Below, piece by piece: positions 22,037 to 28,785 of a stretch of 31,882 nucleotides of DNA. Under the pieces are notes generated by a model that had not been told where the DNA came from, made no database searches, and was given only the letters and a program-made list of their open reading frames with translations. A program made the position numbers and the translations under genes. The stretch covers positions 1 to 31,882 of the forward strand of contig DEQR01000016.1 of NCBI GenBank assembly GCA_002360535.1. The letters are read 5' to 3'. The stretch comes from Thiobacillus sp. UBA3361. Lineage in GTDB: Bacteria > Pseudomonadota > Gammaproteobacteria > Burkholderiales > Thiobacillaceae. Position 1 is the first letter of the stretch. The number at the start of each line of letters is the position of its first letter.

Positions 22037-23050
22037 CGAACTCGAAGCGTTACGATGCGGGTGTCGAATCCGTGTGTCATAACGCGAGGAGGGTCAGCCC
22101 AAATGGATCATAACAAGCGGCAGAGGATGGCCGGGCAAGTCCGGCGGTTTTGCGGGCGCTTTGCGCAAGGGGCGAGCGAGGCGTTGGGGCGGGTGGTGCC
22201 ACGGCAAGAGCTGGCGCGCTGGGTCGAGGAAGAAACTGGAGTCCACCGTGAGCGGATCTATGGCCCGTTGCAGACCTTGACGCTGTTCATCGAACAGGTG
22301 CTGAGCGCGGACGCGAGCTGCCAGGATGCGGTGGCGCGTGGCATGAGCCAGCGCGTGGGTCTGGGGCAGACGCCGTGCAGCCTCAACAGCGGCACACCGA
22401 TTTCCGTCGCGGCCGCCGCCTGGGCAAGAAGGATCACGTGGTGGCGTGGGTACGTCCGGCGCGGCCGGCCTGGATGGATGCGGCCACCTACGTGGCCATG
22501 CCGCCCAGTTTGATGTTGCGCGAGACGCGGGTGGGCGGCCTGGTTCTGGTCACCACGCTGCTCGATGCGGGGCAGGTCGGCGTGTTGGACCTGCTGGAGC
22601 TCTACCATGCACGTTGGCAGATCGAGCTGGATTTGCGGGCGATCAAGTCGGTGATGCAGATGGATGTGCTGCGCTGCAAGAGGCCGGAAATGGTCCGGAA
22701 GGAAATCGCCGTGCATCTGCTCGCCTACAATCTCGTGCGCGCGGTGATGGCCCAGGCTGCGTTCCTGGGCCATGTGCTGCCGCGCCAATTGAGCTTCAAG
22801 GCCGCCTTGCAACTGATCCGCGCCTTCGAGGAGAACCTGCGGCATGCACCCAAGGTGAGGCAGTCGATCCGGCGCGCTTACCTGCTGGCGGGCATCGCGC
22901 AAGTGCGCCTGCCTCATCGACCCCATCGGGTCGAGCCACGGGTGCTCAAGCGACGAACCCAGCAGCATCCGCTCATGACTCACCCCCGCCATGTCCTCAA
23001 AGCCGCCCTGCTCCAGCAGCGCCTTCCGCTCGTACAAGCCTTAAGGTAGT
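22037..23050 (+). mobile_element. Decayed IS4-family insertion sequence
   Basis: The stretch from the truncated terminase to just after the transposase frame behaves as one element: a leader, a ribosome binding site (GCGAGGAGGG) and an IS4-type transposase in two pieces. I could not define terminal inverted repeats or a target duplication, so both ends are approximate. It disrupts the prophage; all later phage genes (portal, head, tail) are missing beyond it. Confidence 0.65.
22103..23049 (+). pseudogene. IS4-family DDE transposase with internal deletion and frameshift
   Basis: The N-terminal piece (22103 to about 22390) reads MDHNKRQRMAGQVRRFCGRF and continues to FIEQVLSADASCQDAVARGM and PCSLN, the usual N-terminus of this IS4 group. 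The C-terminal piece, in another frame from about 22387 to 23049, reads QRHTDFRRGRRLGKKDHVVA and later LLELYHARWQIELDLRAIKS, holding the final catalytic Glu of the DDE triad. By comparison with full-length transposases of about 440 residues, roughly 150-200 residues between the pieces are absent, including both catalytic Asp regions. The joint is at about 22387-22392. It cannot transpose by itself. Confidence 0.88.
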
Positions 23051-23154
23051 GCCATTGGGGCCAGGTTCGAATACTTTGTAGCCTGCGCTACCGGCTACAC
23101 AGCTTACTAGCGGGACGATTGGTTGGAAGCAGGATGATGCAATATCCGCACGCC

Positions 23155-23553
23155 TCACTCCGCCCAATTCACCATCTTGAGACCCCGCACTCGCTCGAAC
23201 TCCCGGGTGTTGTTGGTTACCAGCGTGACTTCCAGCGCCATGGCGTGGGCGGCGATCTGGGTATCCAGCGGGCCGATGGGTGTACCGGCCTGCTCCAAAG
23301 CCATGCGAACCGTGCCATAGGCTTCCGCCGCCGTCAGATCGAAATCCGCCACCTCCAGGGATTCCAGAAACTGGTGCAACGCCGATAGGTTCTTGCCTGA
23401 ACCACTCTTGGCCACGCCGAAGAACAGTTCTGCCACGCTGATGCTGGAGATGCCTAGGCCTTCCGGGGCGTGTTCCCGCAGCCGGGCGATGACCTGGGGC
23501 GGGCGTTTCTTGATGGCGTAGATGCAGATGTTGGTGTCGAGCAGGTAGCGCAT
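23155..23553 (-). CDS. vapC: VapC-type PIN-domain toxin ribonuclease
   Basis: A 132-residue PIN-domain endoribonuclease, toxin of a type II module; VapC toxins cut tRNA or rRNA. It opens MRYLLDTNICIYAIKKRP with catalytic Asp6; Glu42 lies in SVAELFFG and Asp97 in PLDTQIAAHA, and the ending LVTNNTREFERV supplies the fourth polar position, so the active site is complete. It begins 6 bp after the vapB stop, forming a standard vapBC operon on the minus strand. This VapC group (TNICIYxIKK) is common on mobile DNA. Confidence 0.93.
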   Translation of the reverse strand: MRYLLDTNICIYAIKKRPPQVIARLREHAPEGLGISSISVAELFFGVAKSGSGKNLSALHQFLESLEVADFDLTAAEAYGTVRMALEQAGTPIGPLDTQIAAHAMALEVTLVTNNTREFERVRGLKMVNWAE

Positions 23554-23559
23554 GGCCCG

Positions 23560-23790
23560 TCACCAGGGTTCGCGCCGGTCTTCGTTGGCGGGTTGCTCCC
23601 GGTCGGGGAAGTCCTCGAAGGTGTCCAGGGCCGCGATCAGGCGCTCGATGGAGGGACGCGGCGGCGGGCGCAGGATGACTGCATCGCCGTCCCGCTCGAT
23701 CAACACTTCCTGAACCCCCTCGAAACGGAATGCCTTGGGCAGGCGCACGGCCTGGCTGCGGCCGTTGGTGAAGAGCTTGGCGGTTTGCAT
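23560..23790 (-). CDS. vapB: VapB-type antitoxin (AbrB/SpoVT fold)
   Basis: A 76-residue antitoxin starting MQTAKLFTNGRSQAVRLPKA, the classic swapped-hairpin AbrB-like DNA-binding domain (about 1-45) with RFEGVQEVLIERDGDAVIL, followed by a C-terminal tail that wraps the toxin (IERLIAALDTFEDFPDREQP). It neutralises VapC and with it represses the operon. The start at 23790 was preferred to an upstream in-frame ATG at 23820 because the conserved N-terminus begins there. An imperfect AT-rich inverted repeat upstream is a candidate operator. Confidence 0.92.
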   Translation of the reverse strand: MQTAKLFTNGRSQAVRLPKAFRFEGVQEVLIERDGDAVILRPPPRPSIERLIAALDTFEDFPDREQPANEDRREPW

Positions 23791-23808
23791 GGCAGGGCTC
23801 CCGATGTT

Positions 23809-23829
23809 GATATAGTCCAAGTATATATC
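23809..23829 (-). promoter_or_regulatory. Candidate vapBC operator/promoter
   Basis: GATATA (23809-23814) and TATATC (23824-23829) form an inverted repeat with 9-bp spacer about 20 bp before vapB, and on the minus strand a -10-like TATACT overlaps it. Position and AT-richness fit autorepression by VapB/VapC. Confidence 0.4.
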
Positions 23830-23891
23830 TGATCAATTGTGAGCAGCAGCATAAGAACGGGCAACCGTTTTCCGGACCCCGCGCTCGCGGT

Positions 23892-24155
23892 TCAATAGCG
23901 GTACCTGCACTGCGCAATGATCAGTGTCTCCCCATCCACCCGATAAACCAGCCGATGTTCTTCGTTGATGCGCCGCGACCAGTAGCCGGATAGCTGGTGT
24001 TTCAGCGGATCCGGCTTGCCGATGCCGGCGAAGGGGTCCCGGCCGATGGCCTCGATGAGCTGGTTGATGCGCTTCAGCATGGCCCGGTCTTCCGCCAGCC
24101 AGGCCGTGTATTCCTCCCAGGCGTTGGGCGTGAAGCAGACGTGCTGCCGGCTCAT
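23892..24155 (-). CDS. yoeB: YoeB-type toxin with altered active-site residues
   Basis: An 87-residue homologue of YoeB, the ribosome-dependent mRNA endonuclease. It aligns well with E. coli YoeB: PFAGIGKPDPLKHQLSGYWS and RRINEEHRLVYRVDGETLII. The Arg of EEHRLVY is present (Arg68, E. coli Arg65). However, the general-base Glu46 position is Asp (Asp49 in KPDPLKH), and the C-terminal RYHY of E. coli, containing catalytic His83, reads RYRY here (codon CGC rather than CAC). Activity may be reduced or lost. The start overlaps the yefM stop (ATGA), the standard arrangement. Confidence 0.9.
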   Translation of the reverse strand: MSRQHVCFTPNAWEEYTAWLAEDRAMLKRINQLIEAIGRDPFAGIGKPDPLKHQLSGYWSRRINEEHRLVYRVDGETLIIAQCRYRY

Positions 24156-24409
24156 TCCGGGTCGGCAAGCTTATGCGGCTTGGCCCGGCCTTTGCGGTCC
24201 TGCTCCACGGATTCCAGCAGCCAGCTCGCATTGGCGGGGCTGCGCAACAGATAGTCCGTCTCCTGCCAGGCCTCGAAATCCTCCAGGGACATCATCACCA
24301 CGGGCTGGCCGTTCTGCCGGGTGATGATGACAGGCGCATGGTCGTCGTTGACCTTGTCCATGGTACGGGCCAGGTTGTTGCGCGCTTCGGTGTAGGTGAT
24401 GGCTTCCAT
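24152..24409 (-). CDS. yefM: YefM-type antitoxin (Phd/YefM family)
   Basis: An 85-residue antitoxin beginning MEAITYTEARNNLARTMDKV, with the family signature PVIITRQNGQPVVMMSLEDF (about 26-45) in the DNA-binding/dimer domain and a C-terminal toxin-binding helix (ETDYLLRSPANASWLLESVE). It neutralises YoeB and represses the operon by binding upstream. It overlaps yoeB by four bases. Two TGTACA hexamers, the core of the YefM operator in E. coli, lie upstream at 24416 and 24461. Confidence 0.93.
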   Translation of the reverse strand: MEAITYTEARNNLARTMDKVNDDHAPVIITRQNGQPVVMMSLEDFEAWQETDYLLRSPANASWLLESVEQDRKGRAKPHKLADPE

Positions 24410-24415
24410 GTTTTA

Positions 24416-24467
24416 TGTACAGAAATAAGAACATGTTCAGTATGCACATGCAGGTTGGCATGTACAA
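24416..24467 (-). promoter_or_regulatory. yefM promoter with two TGTACA operator cores
   Basis: TGTACA occurs at 24416-24421, seven bases before the yefM start, and at 24461-24466. On the minus strand TTGTAC (24467-24462) and CATACT (24444-24439) are spaced 17 bp, a plausible sigma70 promoter, so the second TGTACA overlaps the -35 element. TGTACA is the known core of the YefM-YoeB operator in E. coli. Confidence 0.55.
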
Positions 24468-24593
24468 GGCACCGGCAAGGCGGAATGCATTGCCCGGATG
24501 GCCCCTGGCCAAACTCGCCCCCTTCGCCTAAAACACCATAATCCACAGCGAGTCAGCCCCTGATTACATCAACGATATCGATGAGGGCATGCC

Positions 24594-25088
24594 ATGAAGC
24601 GTTTGTTTTCAGCTCTTGCGATATTGCTCACGGCCGCGCCCGCGTCCGCCGTCGACATGGCCGCCATCCCCACCATCGGCATGGAACTGGCCCGGGACCT
24701 GACCCAGGGGGCCATCGAGGTGTGCAGGGACCATGGCTGGCAGGTTTCGGTGGTGGTGGTGGGAAAGAGCGGGGACATGCAGGCGGCGCTGCGCGATACC
24801 CTGGCACCCCGCCACACCCTGCCGCTTGCCCAGCGCAAGGCGGAGGCGGTGATCCTGTCCGGCGTCTCCACGGCCGAACTGCGTGCCAACCGCCCGGACG
24901 TGGCCATGGAGTTGGGCAACGTGGACAGCCTGTTGTTGATCGAGGGCGGCGTGCCGATCAAGTATGCGGGGGTGGTGATCGGCGCCCTGGCGGTGGCCGG
25001 CGCGCCGGGGCCGCGCAACAACGAACGCTGTGCCCTGGCGTCCCTGAGCAAGCACCAGGAGCGGCTCGACTTCCCGGAAGAGTTCTAG
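24594..25088 (+). CDS. Secreted GlcG/HbpS-like (DUF336) protein
   Basis: A 164-residue protein with a signal peptide (KRLFSALAILLTAAPASA, cleavage about residue 19). The mature domain matches the GlcG/HbpS (DUF336) family: a first helix with MELARDLTQGAIEVCRDHGW, a strand VSVVVVGKSGDM, the TLPLAQRKAEAV helix, and IEGGVPIKYAGVVIGALAVA before a terminal helix. Members bind haem or small organic ligands or have unknown roles; no reaction can be assigned here. It stands alone between the yefM promoter and the SelO gene. Confidence 0.82.
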   Translation: MKRLFSALAILLTAAPASAVDMAAIPTIGMELARDLTQGAIEVCRDHGWQVSVVVVGKSGDMQAALRDTLAPRHTLPLAQRKAEAVILSGVSTAELRANRPDVAMELGNVDSLLLIEGGVPIKYAGVVIGALAVAGAPGPRNNERCALASLSKHQERLDFPEEF

Positions 25089-25256
25089 GCGTCGTCCGGC
25101 CAGGCCCGGAGTTGGGGGTACCCAGGCTTTTCTTGCTCCCATGGGGGGCCAGGCAGCGTTCCCCTGATGGCGATGGGGTGGAATTTCCCCGGCATCGCCC
25201 CTAAGTTCCATCCCGTCTTCCCTGCTTTCCCGCGTTGCCAGAACGCGAACCTGTCC

Positions 25257-26780
25257 ATGCCCACCATCGTCCTCCCCTTCGACAACTCCTACGCCCGCGA
25301 CCTGGCAGGCTTCTACGAGCCCTGCCAGCCCGCGGCCGTGCGCTCGCCGGTGCTGCTGTTCTTCAACCGGGGCCTGGCGGAGGAACTTGGGCTGGGCCTG
25401 GCGGGCCAGGATGACGAGGCCCTGGCGGCGATGTTCTCCGGCAACGCCCTGCCCGTGGGGGCCCAGCCCATCGCCCAGGCCTACGCGGGGCACCAGTTCG
25501 GGCAGTTCAATCCCCAACTGGGGGATGGCCGGGCCCTGCTGATCGGGGAGGTCGTGGACCGCCACGGCCGGCGGCGGGACCTCGCCTTCAAGGGTTCCGG
25601 GCGCACCCCCTTCTCCCGCCGGGGGGACGGCAAGGCGGCGGTGGGGCCCATGCTGCGGGAGGTGCTGATCGGCGAGGCCATGCAGGCCCTGGGCATCCCC
25701 ACCACCCGGGCCCTGGCGGTGGTGTCCACCGGCGAGCCGGTGTTCCGCGAACGCACCCTGCCCGGCGCCATCCTCACCCGCGTCGCCGCCAGCCACCTGC
25801 GGGTGGGCACCTTCCAGTTCTTCGCCGCCCACACCTCGCCGGAGATGGTGCGCCAGTTGGCCGACTACGCCATCGCCCGCCACTACCCGGAACTGCTGGA
25901 GGCGGACAACCGCTACCTGGCCTTCCTGGCCGCCGTGGCGGAGCGGCAGGCGGCGCTCATCGCCCAATGGATGCATGTGGGCTTCATCCACGGGGTGATG
26001 AACACGGACAACATGGGCATTCCCGGCGAGACCATCGACTACGGGCCCTGCGCCTTCATGGAGGCCTATGACCCGGGGGCGGTGTTCAGCTCCATCGACG
26101 AGATGGGGCGGTACGCCTATGGCGAGCAGCCGGGCATCGCCCGCTGGAACCTGGCCCGCCTGGCCGAGACCCTGCTGCCCCTGATCGACGCCGACGAGGG
26201 TCATGCCATCTCGCTGGCCACGGAGGTCATCGACGCCTTTCCCGAGCGTTACCGGCACCACTGGCTGGCAAGGCTGCGGCTCAAGCTGGGGCTGCGCGGG
26301 CAGGTGCCATCACTGGGGCAAAGCAGCGACAGCATGGACACCGCCCTGGGGGAAAGCTGGCTGGACCTGCTTCACGCCCAGCAGGTGGATTTCACCCTGG
26401 CCTGGCGCCGGCTGGCGGACGCGGCGGCGGGCAACGAGGCCCCCCTGCGGGCCCTGTTCCTAGGCCAGCCGGGCCTGGACCGCTGGCTGCAACGCTGGCG
26501 GGAGCGATGTATCGCGGAAGATGCCGCCGAGGATGCCGGCACGGAGGTCAACGCTGCCCGGGCCGAGGCCATGCGCCGGGTCAATCCCTGGCTGATCCCC
26601 CGCAACCATCGCGTGGAGGAGGCCTTGGCCGCCGCCTCGAACGAGGGCGACCTGGGGCCCTTCGAACAACTGCTGAACGCTCTGTGGCGACCCTTCGACG
26701 AAGGCCCGGCCTTGGCCCGCTACGCCGAACCGGCAACCGGCGAGTTCATGGCGGAGTTCCGCACTTTCTGTGGCACGTGA
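25257..26780 (+). CDS. selO: SelO/YdiU-family protein adenylyltransferase
   Basis: A pseudokinase-fold enzyme that transfers AMP from ATP to Ser/Thr/Tyr of target proteins (AMPylation), implicated in oxidative stress responses. The 507-residue product shows the family blocks: YAGHQFGQFNPQLGDGRALL (about 77-96), the nucleotide-binding lysine in LAFKGSGRTPFSRRGDGKAA (Lys112), GIPTTRALA, and the metal-binding NTDNMGIPGETIDYGPCAFM (Asp251, Asn252, Asp261). The C-terminus FRTFCGT keeps the family's terminal Cys, the position of selenocysteine in eukaryotic SelO. The start at MPTIVLPFDN was chosen over an earlier in-frame ATG because homologous sequence begins there. Confidence 0.94.
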   Translation: MPTIVLPFDNSYARDLAGFYEPCQPAAVRSPVLLFFNRGLAEELGLGLAGQDDEALAAMFSGNALPVGAQPIAQAYAGHQFGQFNPQLGDGRALLIGEVVDRHGRRRDLAFKGSGRTPFSRRGDGKAAVGPMLREVLIGEAMQALGIPTTRALAVVSTGEPVFRERTLPGAILTRVAASHLRVGTFQFFAAHTSPEMVRQLADYAIARHYPELLEADNRYLAFLAAVAERQAALIAQWMHVGFIHGVMNTDNMGIPGETIDYGPCAFMEAYDPGAVFSSIDEMGRYAYGEQPGIARWNLARLAETLLPLIDADEGHAISLATEVIDAFPERYRHHWLARLRLKLGLRGQVPSLGQSSDSMDTALGESWLDLLHAQQVDFTLAWRRLADAAAGNEAPLRALFLGQPGLDRWLQRWRERCIAEDAAEDAGTEVNAARAEAMRRVNPWLIPRNHRVEEALAAASNEGDLGPFEQLLNALWRPFDEGPALARYAEPATGEFMAEFRTFCGT

Positions 26781-26781
26781 T

Positions 26782-26943
26782 AGCTGGCCCCGCCACGATC
26801 AGCCTCCTCACGCCCAAGGAACCAACTTTTGCCTCATCAAGGGCGTGCAGGACATGCACAACGAAGCCACCAGCATTGACATGCGGGACGCCGATGCTCT
26901 TAAGAAAGGCATGGAGGACCCGGCGTTGGAGTTCACGAAGTAG
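26782..26943 (+). pseudogene. Fragment of an unidentified gene
   Basis: Just after selO a frame without a good start reads GTNFCLIKGVQDMHNEATSI, then DMRDADALKKGMEDPALEFT and a stop. The alternation of strands and helix with ALKKGMEDPAL resembles the end of small ferredoxin-like or monooxygenase-like domains, but this is a guess. From the ATG at 26856 only 29 codons remain and no ribosome binding site is seen. It is probably the remnant of a deleted gene; the following bases to 27030 hold nothing recognisable. Confidence 0.35.
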
Positions 26944-27030
26944 GGCGGCGAGGCATATCGCCATATCTGAAGCATACCGGCCCGCTCCGCCGCGCTGGCA
27001 ACGGGCTGGACGGCACGGGGTTTGCCGGGA

Positions 27031-28182
27031 TCAGGCGTCGATCACCTCGACGCCATAGTCCACGCAGGGGTCCAGGGATTGCGCCACCAGCCGGGCGCGG
27101 GATTCCAGTTCTGCCCCGCCATCCAGGCCGGCCAGGGCCTGGGCGAGGGGTCCGGCGGGATGAAAGTTCCACTCGGTGGGGGCCAGGATGCGGTATTCGG
27201 CTATCTGTCCGTCCAGCAGGCGGGCCACGTGGATCAACAGGCCGCGGGAGGTTTCCACGCCGGCCACGCCGGTCTGGCCGTCCAGGCGCGCGGTCAGTGT
27301 CATGGGGGGCGGAGCGTCGCGCAGCCAGCCCGGCAGCAGGGCCAGTTCCACCAGCCTGGCCAGCTGCCGTGCCCCGGCACCGCGACCCCGCGCGGCGATC
27401 CACGCGGCCACCAGGGGGTGGTCCTGCTGTCGGGCAAGCGAGCCGGTTTCCCGTGGCTGTTCGGTGTCACCTGCTGCCCCCCACACCGGCCGGGCGCAGA
27501 ATGCGGGCGTCGCCAATGCGCGGCTAGCCAGATCCACCAGACCTTCGGCGCCCAGCCGGTCAACGGCCGGCAGCAGGGGGGTCTGGCAGCCGCCCGGATC
27601 GTGGTCGGCTGCCAGGTCCGCAAACAGGCGGGCGGTGGGGGTGGGGCCCGCCGTCAGCCAGTCCCGAAAGTCTGCCGGGCCGCCCGCCAGCCAGTCATGG
27701 GGCTGTTGGCCCAGCAATCTTTCCCCGAGGGTGCGCTCCAGGACCGCAGCCAGCGCCCGCGGGTCCTCCCCGGCCGCTCGTAGGCCCAACAGGGCCTCCA
27801 GATCGGGGGGCAGACCGGCCTGTTCGGGCCAGTTGACGAGCAGGCGCCAGGCGTGTTCGCGGCCCAGTTCCATGAGTGCCGAGTGTTCCAGTCCTACCCG
27901 TTCCGCAGGCTCGGGCAGGCGGCCGCGCGCGGCGCCACAGGCCAGGCCGGCGGCGATAGCCTGCGCCTTGCCGCACAGGGAAAAGAGCATGCCGGCCAGT
28001 TGCACCGCCTGTTCCGGTCTGCGCCCGGCCATCAGCTTCTGGGCCACCTGAGGACGGGTGGAATCTATGCGCACCGAAGCCATGCCCCCGCCCCCTTGGG
28101 TCAGGGTGATCCTGATGCGGCCCTCCGGTCCGTCGGCGGGCAGGGGCGCAGTGCGAGCGGATGGCCTGGAGGTGTGCGACAT
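27031..28182 (-). CDS. hupK: HupK-like [NiFe]-hydrogenase accessory protein
   Basis: A 383-residue protein related to the large subunit of [NiFe] hydrogenase but lacking the full metal-ligand set, as in HupK, an accessory protein proposed to help assemble the Fe(CN)2CO part of the active site. Visible are LFSLCGKAQ (about 66-74), standing where the large subunit has RxCGxC; TEWNFHPAGPLAQALAG (about 325-341); and SLDPCVDYGVEV at the end, where the large subunit has DPCxxCxxH. It has no signal peptide. The ATG at 28182 was preferred to one at 28236 because third-position GC falls sharply upstream, although a weak AGGA precedes the earlier ATG. No other hydrogenase gene is in the window; it is divergent from rimP. 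Confidence 0.8.
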   Translation of the reverse strand: MSHTSRPSARTAPLPADGPEGRIRITLTQGGGGMASVRIDSTRPQVAQKLMAGRRPEQAVQLAGMLFSLCGKAQAIAAGLACGAARGRLPEPAERVGLEHSALMELGREHAWRLLVNWPEQAGLPPDLEALLGLRAAGEDPRALAAVLERTLGERLLGQQPHDWLAGGPADFRDWLTAGPTPTARLFADLAADHDPGGCQTPLLPAVDRLGAEGLVDLASRALATPAFCARPVWGAAGDTEQPRETGSLARQQDHPLVAAWIAARGRGAGARQLARLVELALLPGWLRDAPPPMTLTARLDGQTGVAGVETSRGLLIHVARLLDGQIAEYRILAPTEWNFHPAGPLAQALAGLDGGAELESRARLVAQSLDPCVDYGVEVIDA

Positions 28183-28262
28183 GGATCGGAAAATAGCAGC
28201 AATCGGGGTGTGCCGGGGTGCAGAGGCGATTTCCATGTCGTCCTGTTCAAGCAAAAAAATGC

Positions 28263-28271
28263 TGTTATAAT
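28263..28271 (+). promoter_or_regulatory. Extended -10 promoter of the rimP-nusA-infB operon
   Basis: TGTTATAAT is a perfect extended -10 element (TGnTATAAT). No good -35 is present (TGTTCA at 28244-28249 is weak), as is usual for extended -10 promoters. Transcription would start near 28278, about 48 bases before rimP. Confidence 0.7.
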
Positions 28272-28286
28272 CAGCCGATTATGGAG

Positions 28287-28308
28287 ATGGGCGTTGCGCC
28301 CATTTTTT
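28287..28308 (+). terminator. Hairpin with T-tract in the rimP leader (attenuator-like)
   Basis: ATGGGCG (28287-28293) pairs perfectly with CGCCCAT (28297-28303) around a TTG loop, followed directly by a run of T residues to 28308. It lies a few bases after the predicted transcription start and before the rimP ATG, so it would act inside the operon's own leader rather than between transcripts. Confidence 0.6.
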
Positions 28309-28325
28309 ATTTCTGCACCGCAGCG

Positions 28326-28751
28326 ATGGATTTGGATGCTTTGATCGAGCCGACCCTGGTCGGCATGGGCTACGAGCTGGTGGCGATGGAACGCATCGGC
28401 CGGGGACTGCTGCGCCTGTACATCGACAAGCCCGAAGGCATCAATCTGGACGATTGTGTGCGGGTGAGCAACCAGCTCACCCGGCTGTTCATGGTGGAGA
28501 ACGTGGACTATGACCGTCTAGAGGTGTCCTCGCCCGGCCTCGACCGGCCGTTGGTGAAGCCGGCCGATTTCCAGCGCTTCGCCGGACAGAAGGCGGTGAT
28601 CAAGCTACGCCTGCCCCTGGAGGGGCGCAAGAAGTTCACCGGCGTGCTGGGTGGGTTGCAGGACGGCGTGCTGAGCCTGGATGTGGATGGAGGAACTGTC
28701 GCCATTCCCCTGGCCGACCTGGAGTCGGCCCGGTTGGTGCCGGTGATTTGA
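28326..28751 (+). CDS. rimP: Ribosome maturation factor RimP
   Basis: Cytoplasmic factor needed for maturation of the 30S subunit. The 141-residue product starts MDLDALIEPTLVGMGYELVA and has the N-terminal alpha/beta domain with LRLYIDKPEGINLDDCVRVS and VSSPGLDRPLVKPADFQRF (family signature, about 69-87), then the C-terminal SH3-like domain (about 90-141) with GRKKFTGVLGG. An in-frame upstream extension exists but crosses the promoter and hairpin, so the ATG at 28326 is right. First gene of the rimP-nusA-infB operon. Confidence 0.96.
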   Translation: MDLDALIEPTLVGMGYELVAMERIGRGLLRLYIDKPEGINLDDCVRVSNQLTRLFMVENVDYDRLEVSSPGLDRPLVKPADFQRFAGQKAVIKLRLPLEGRKKFTGVLGGLQDGVLSLDVDGGTVAIPLADLESARLVPVI

Positions 28752-28785
28752 CGTTGGGACTTGTTATTTTGGCCCGGAGGTTGGG

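Noticed and set aside
23064..23072. GGTTCGAAT resembling a tRNA T-loop, next to the IS end
   Set aside because: The flanking bases do not pair into a T-stem, and no acceptor, D or anticodon arms can be drawn around it.
23078..23098. Small GTAGCC/GGCTAC inverted repeat downstream of the IS
   Set aside because: A 6-bp stem with no counterpart at the left end, so it cannot be called an IS terminal repeat or a terminator with confidence.
23050..24594. Integron gene-cassette attC sites around the TA operons
   Set aside because: I looked for RYYYAAC/GTTRRRY core pairs with the expected inverted arrangement and did not find a convincing one.
26507..27058. 183-codon + strand frame overlapping the end of selO
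   Set aside because: It reads through selO in the wrong frame and its downstream part lacks similarity or a start signal.
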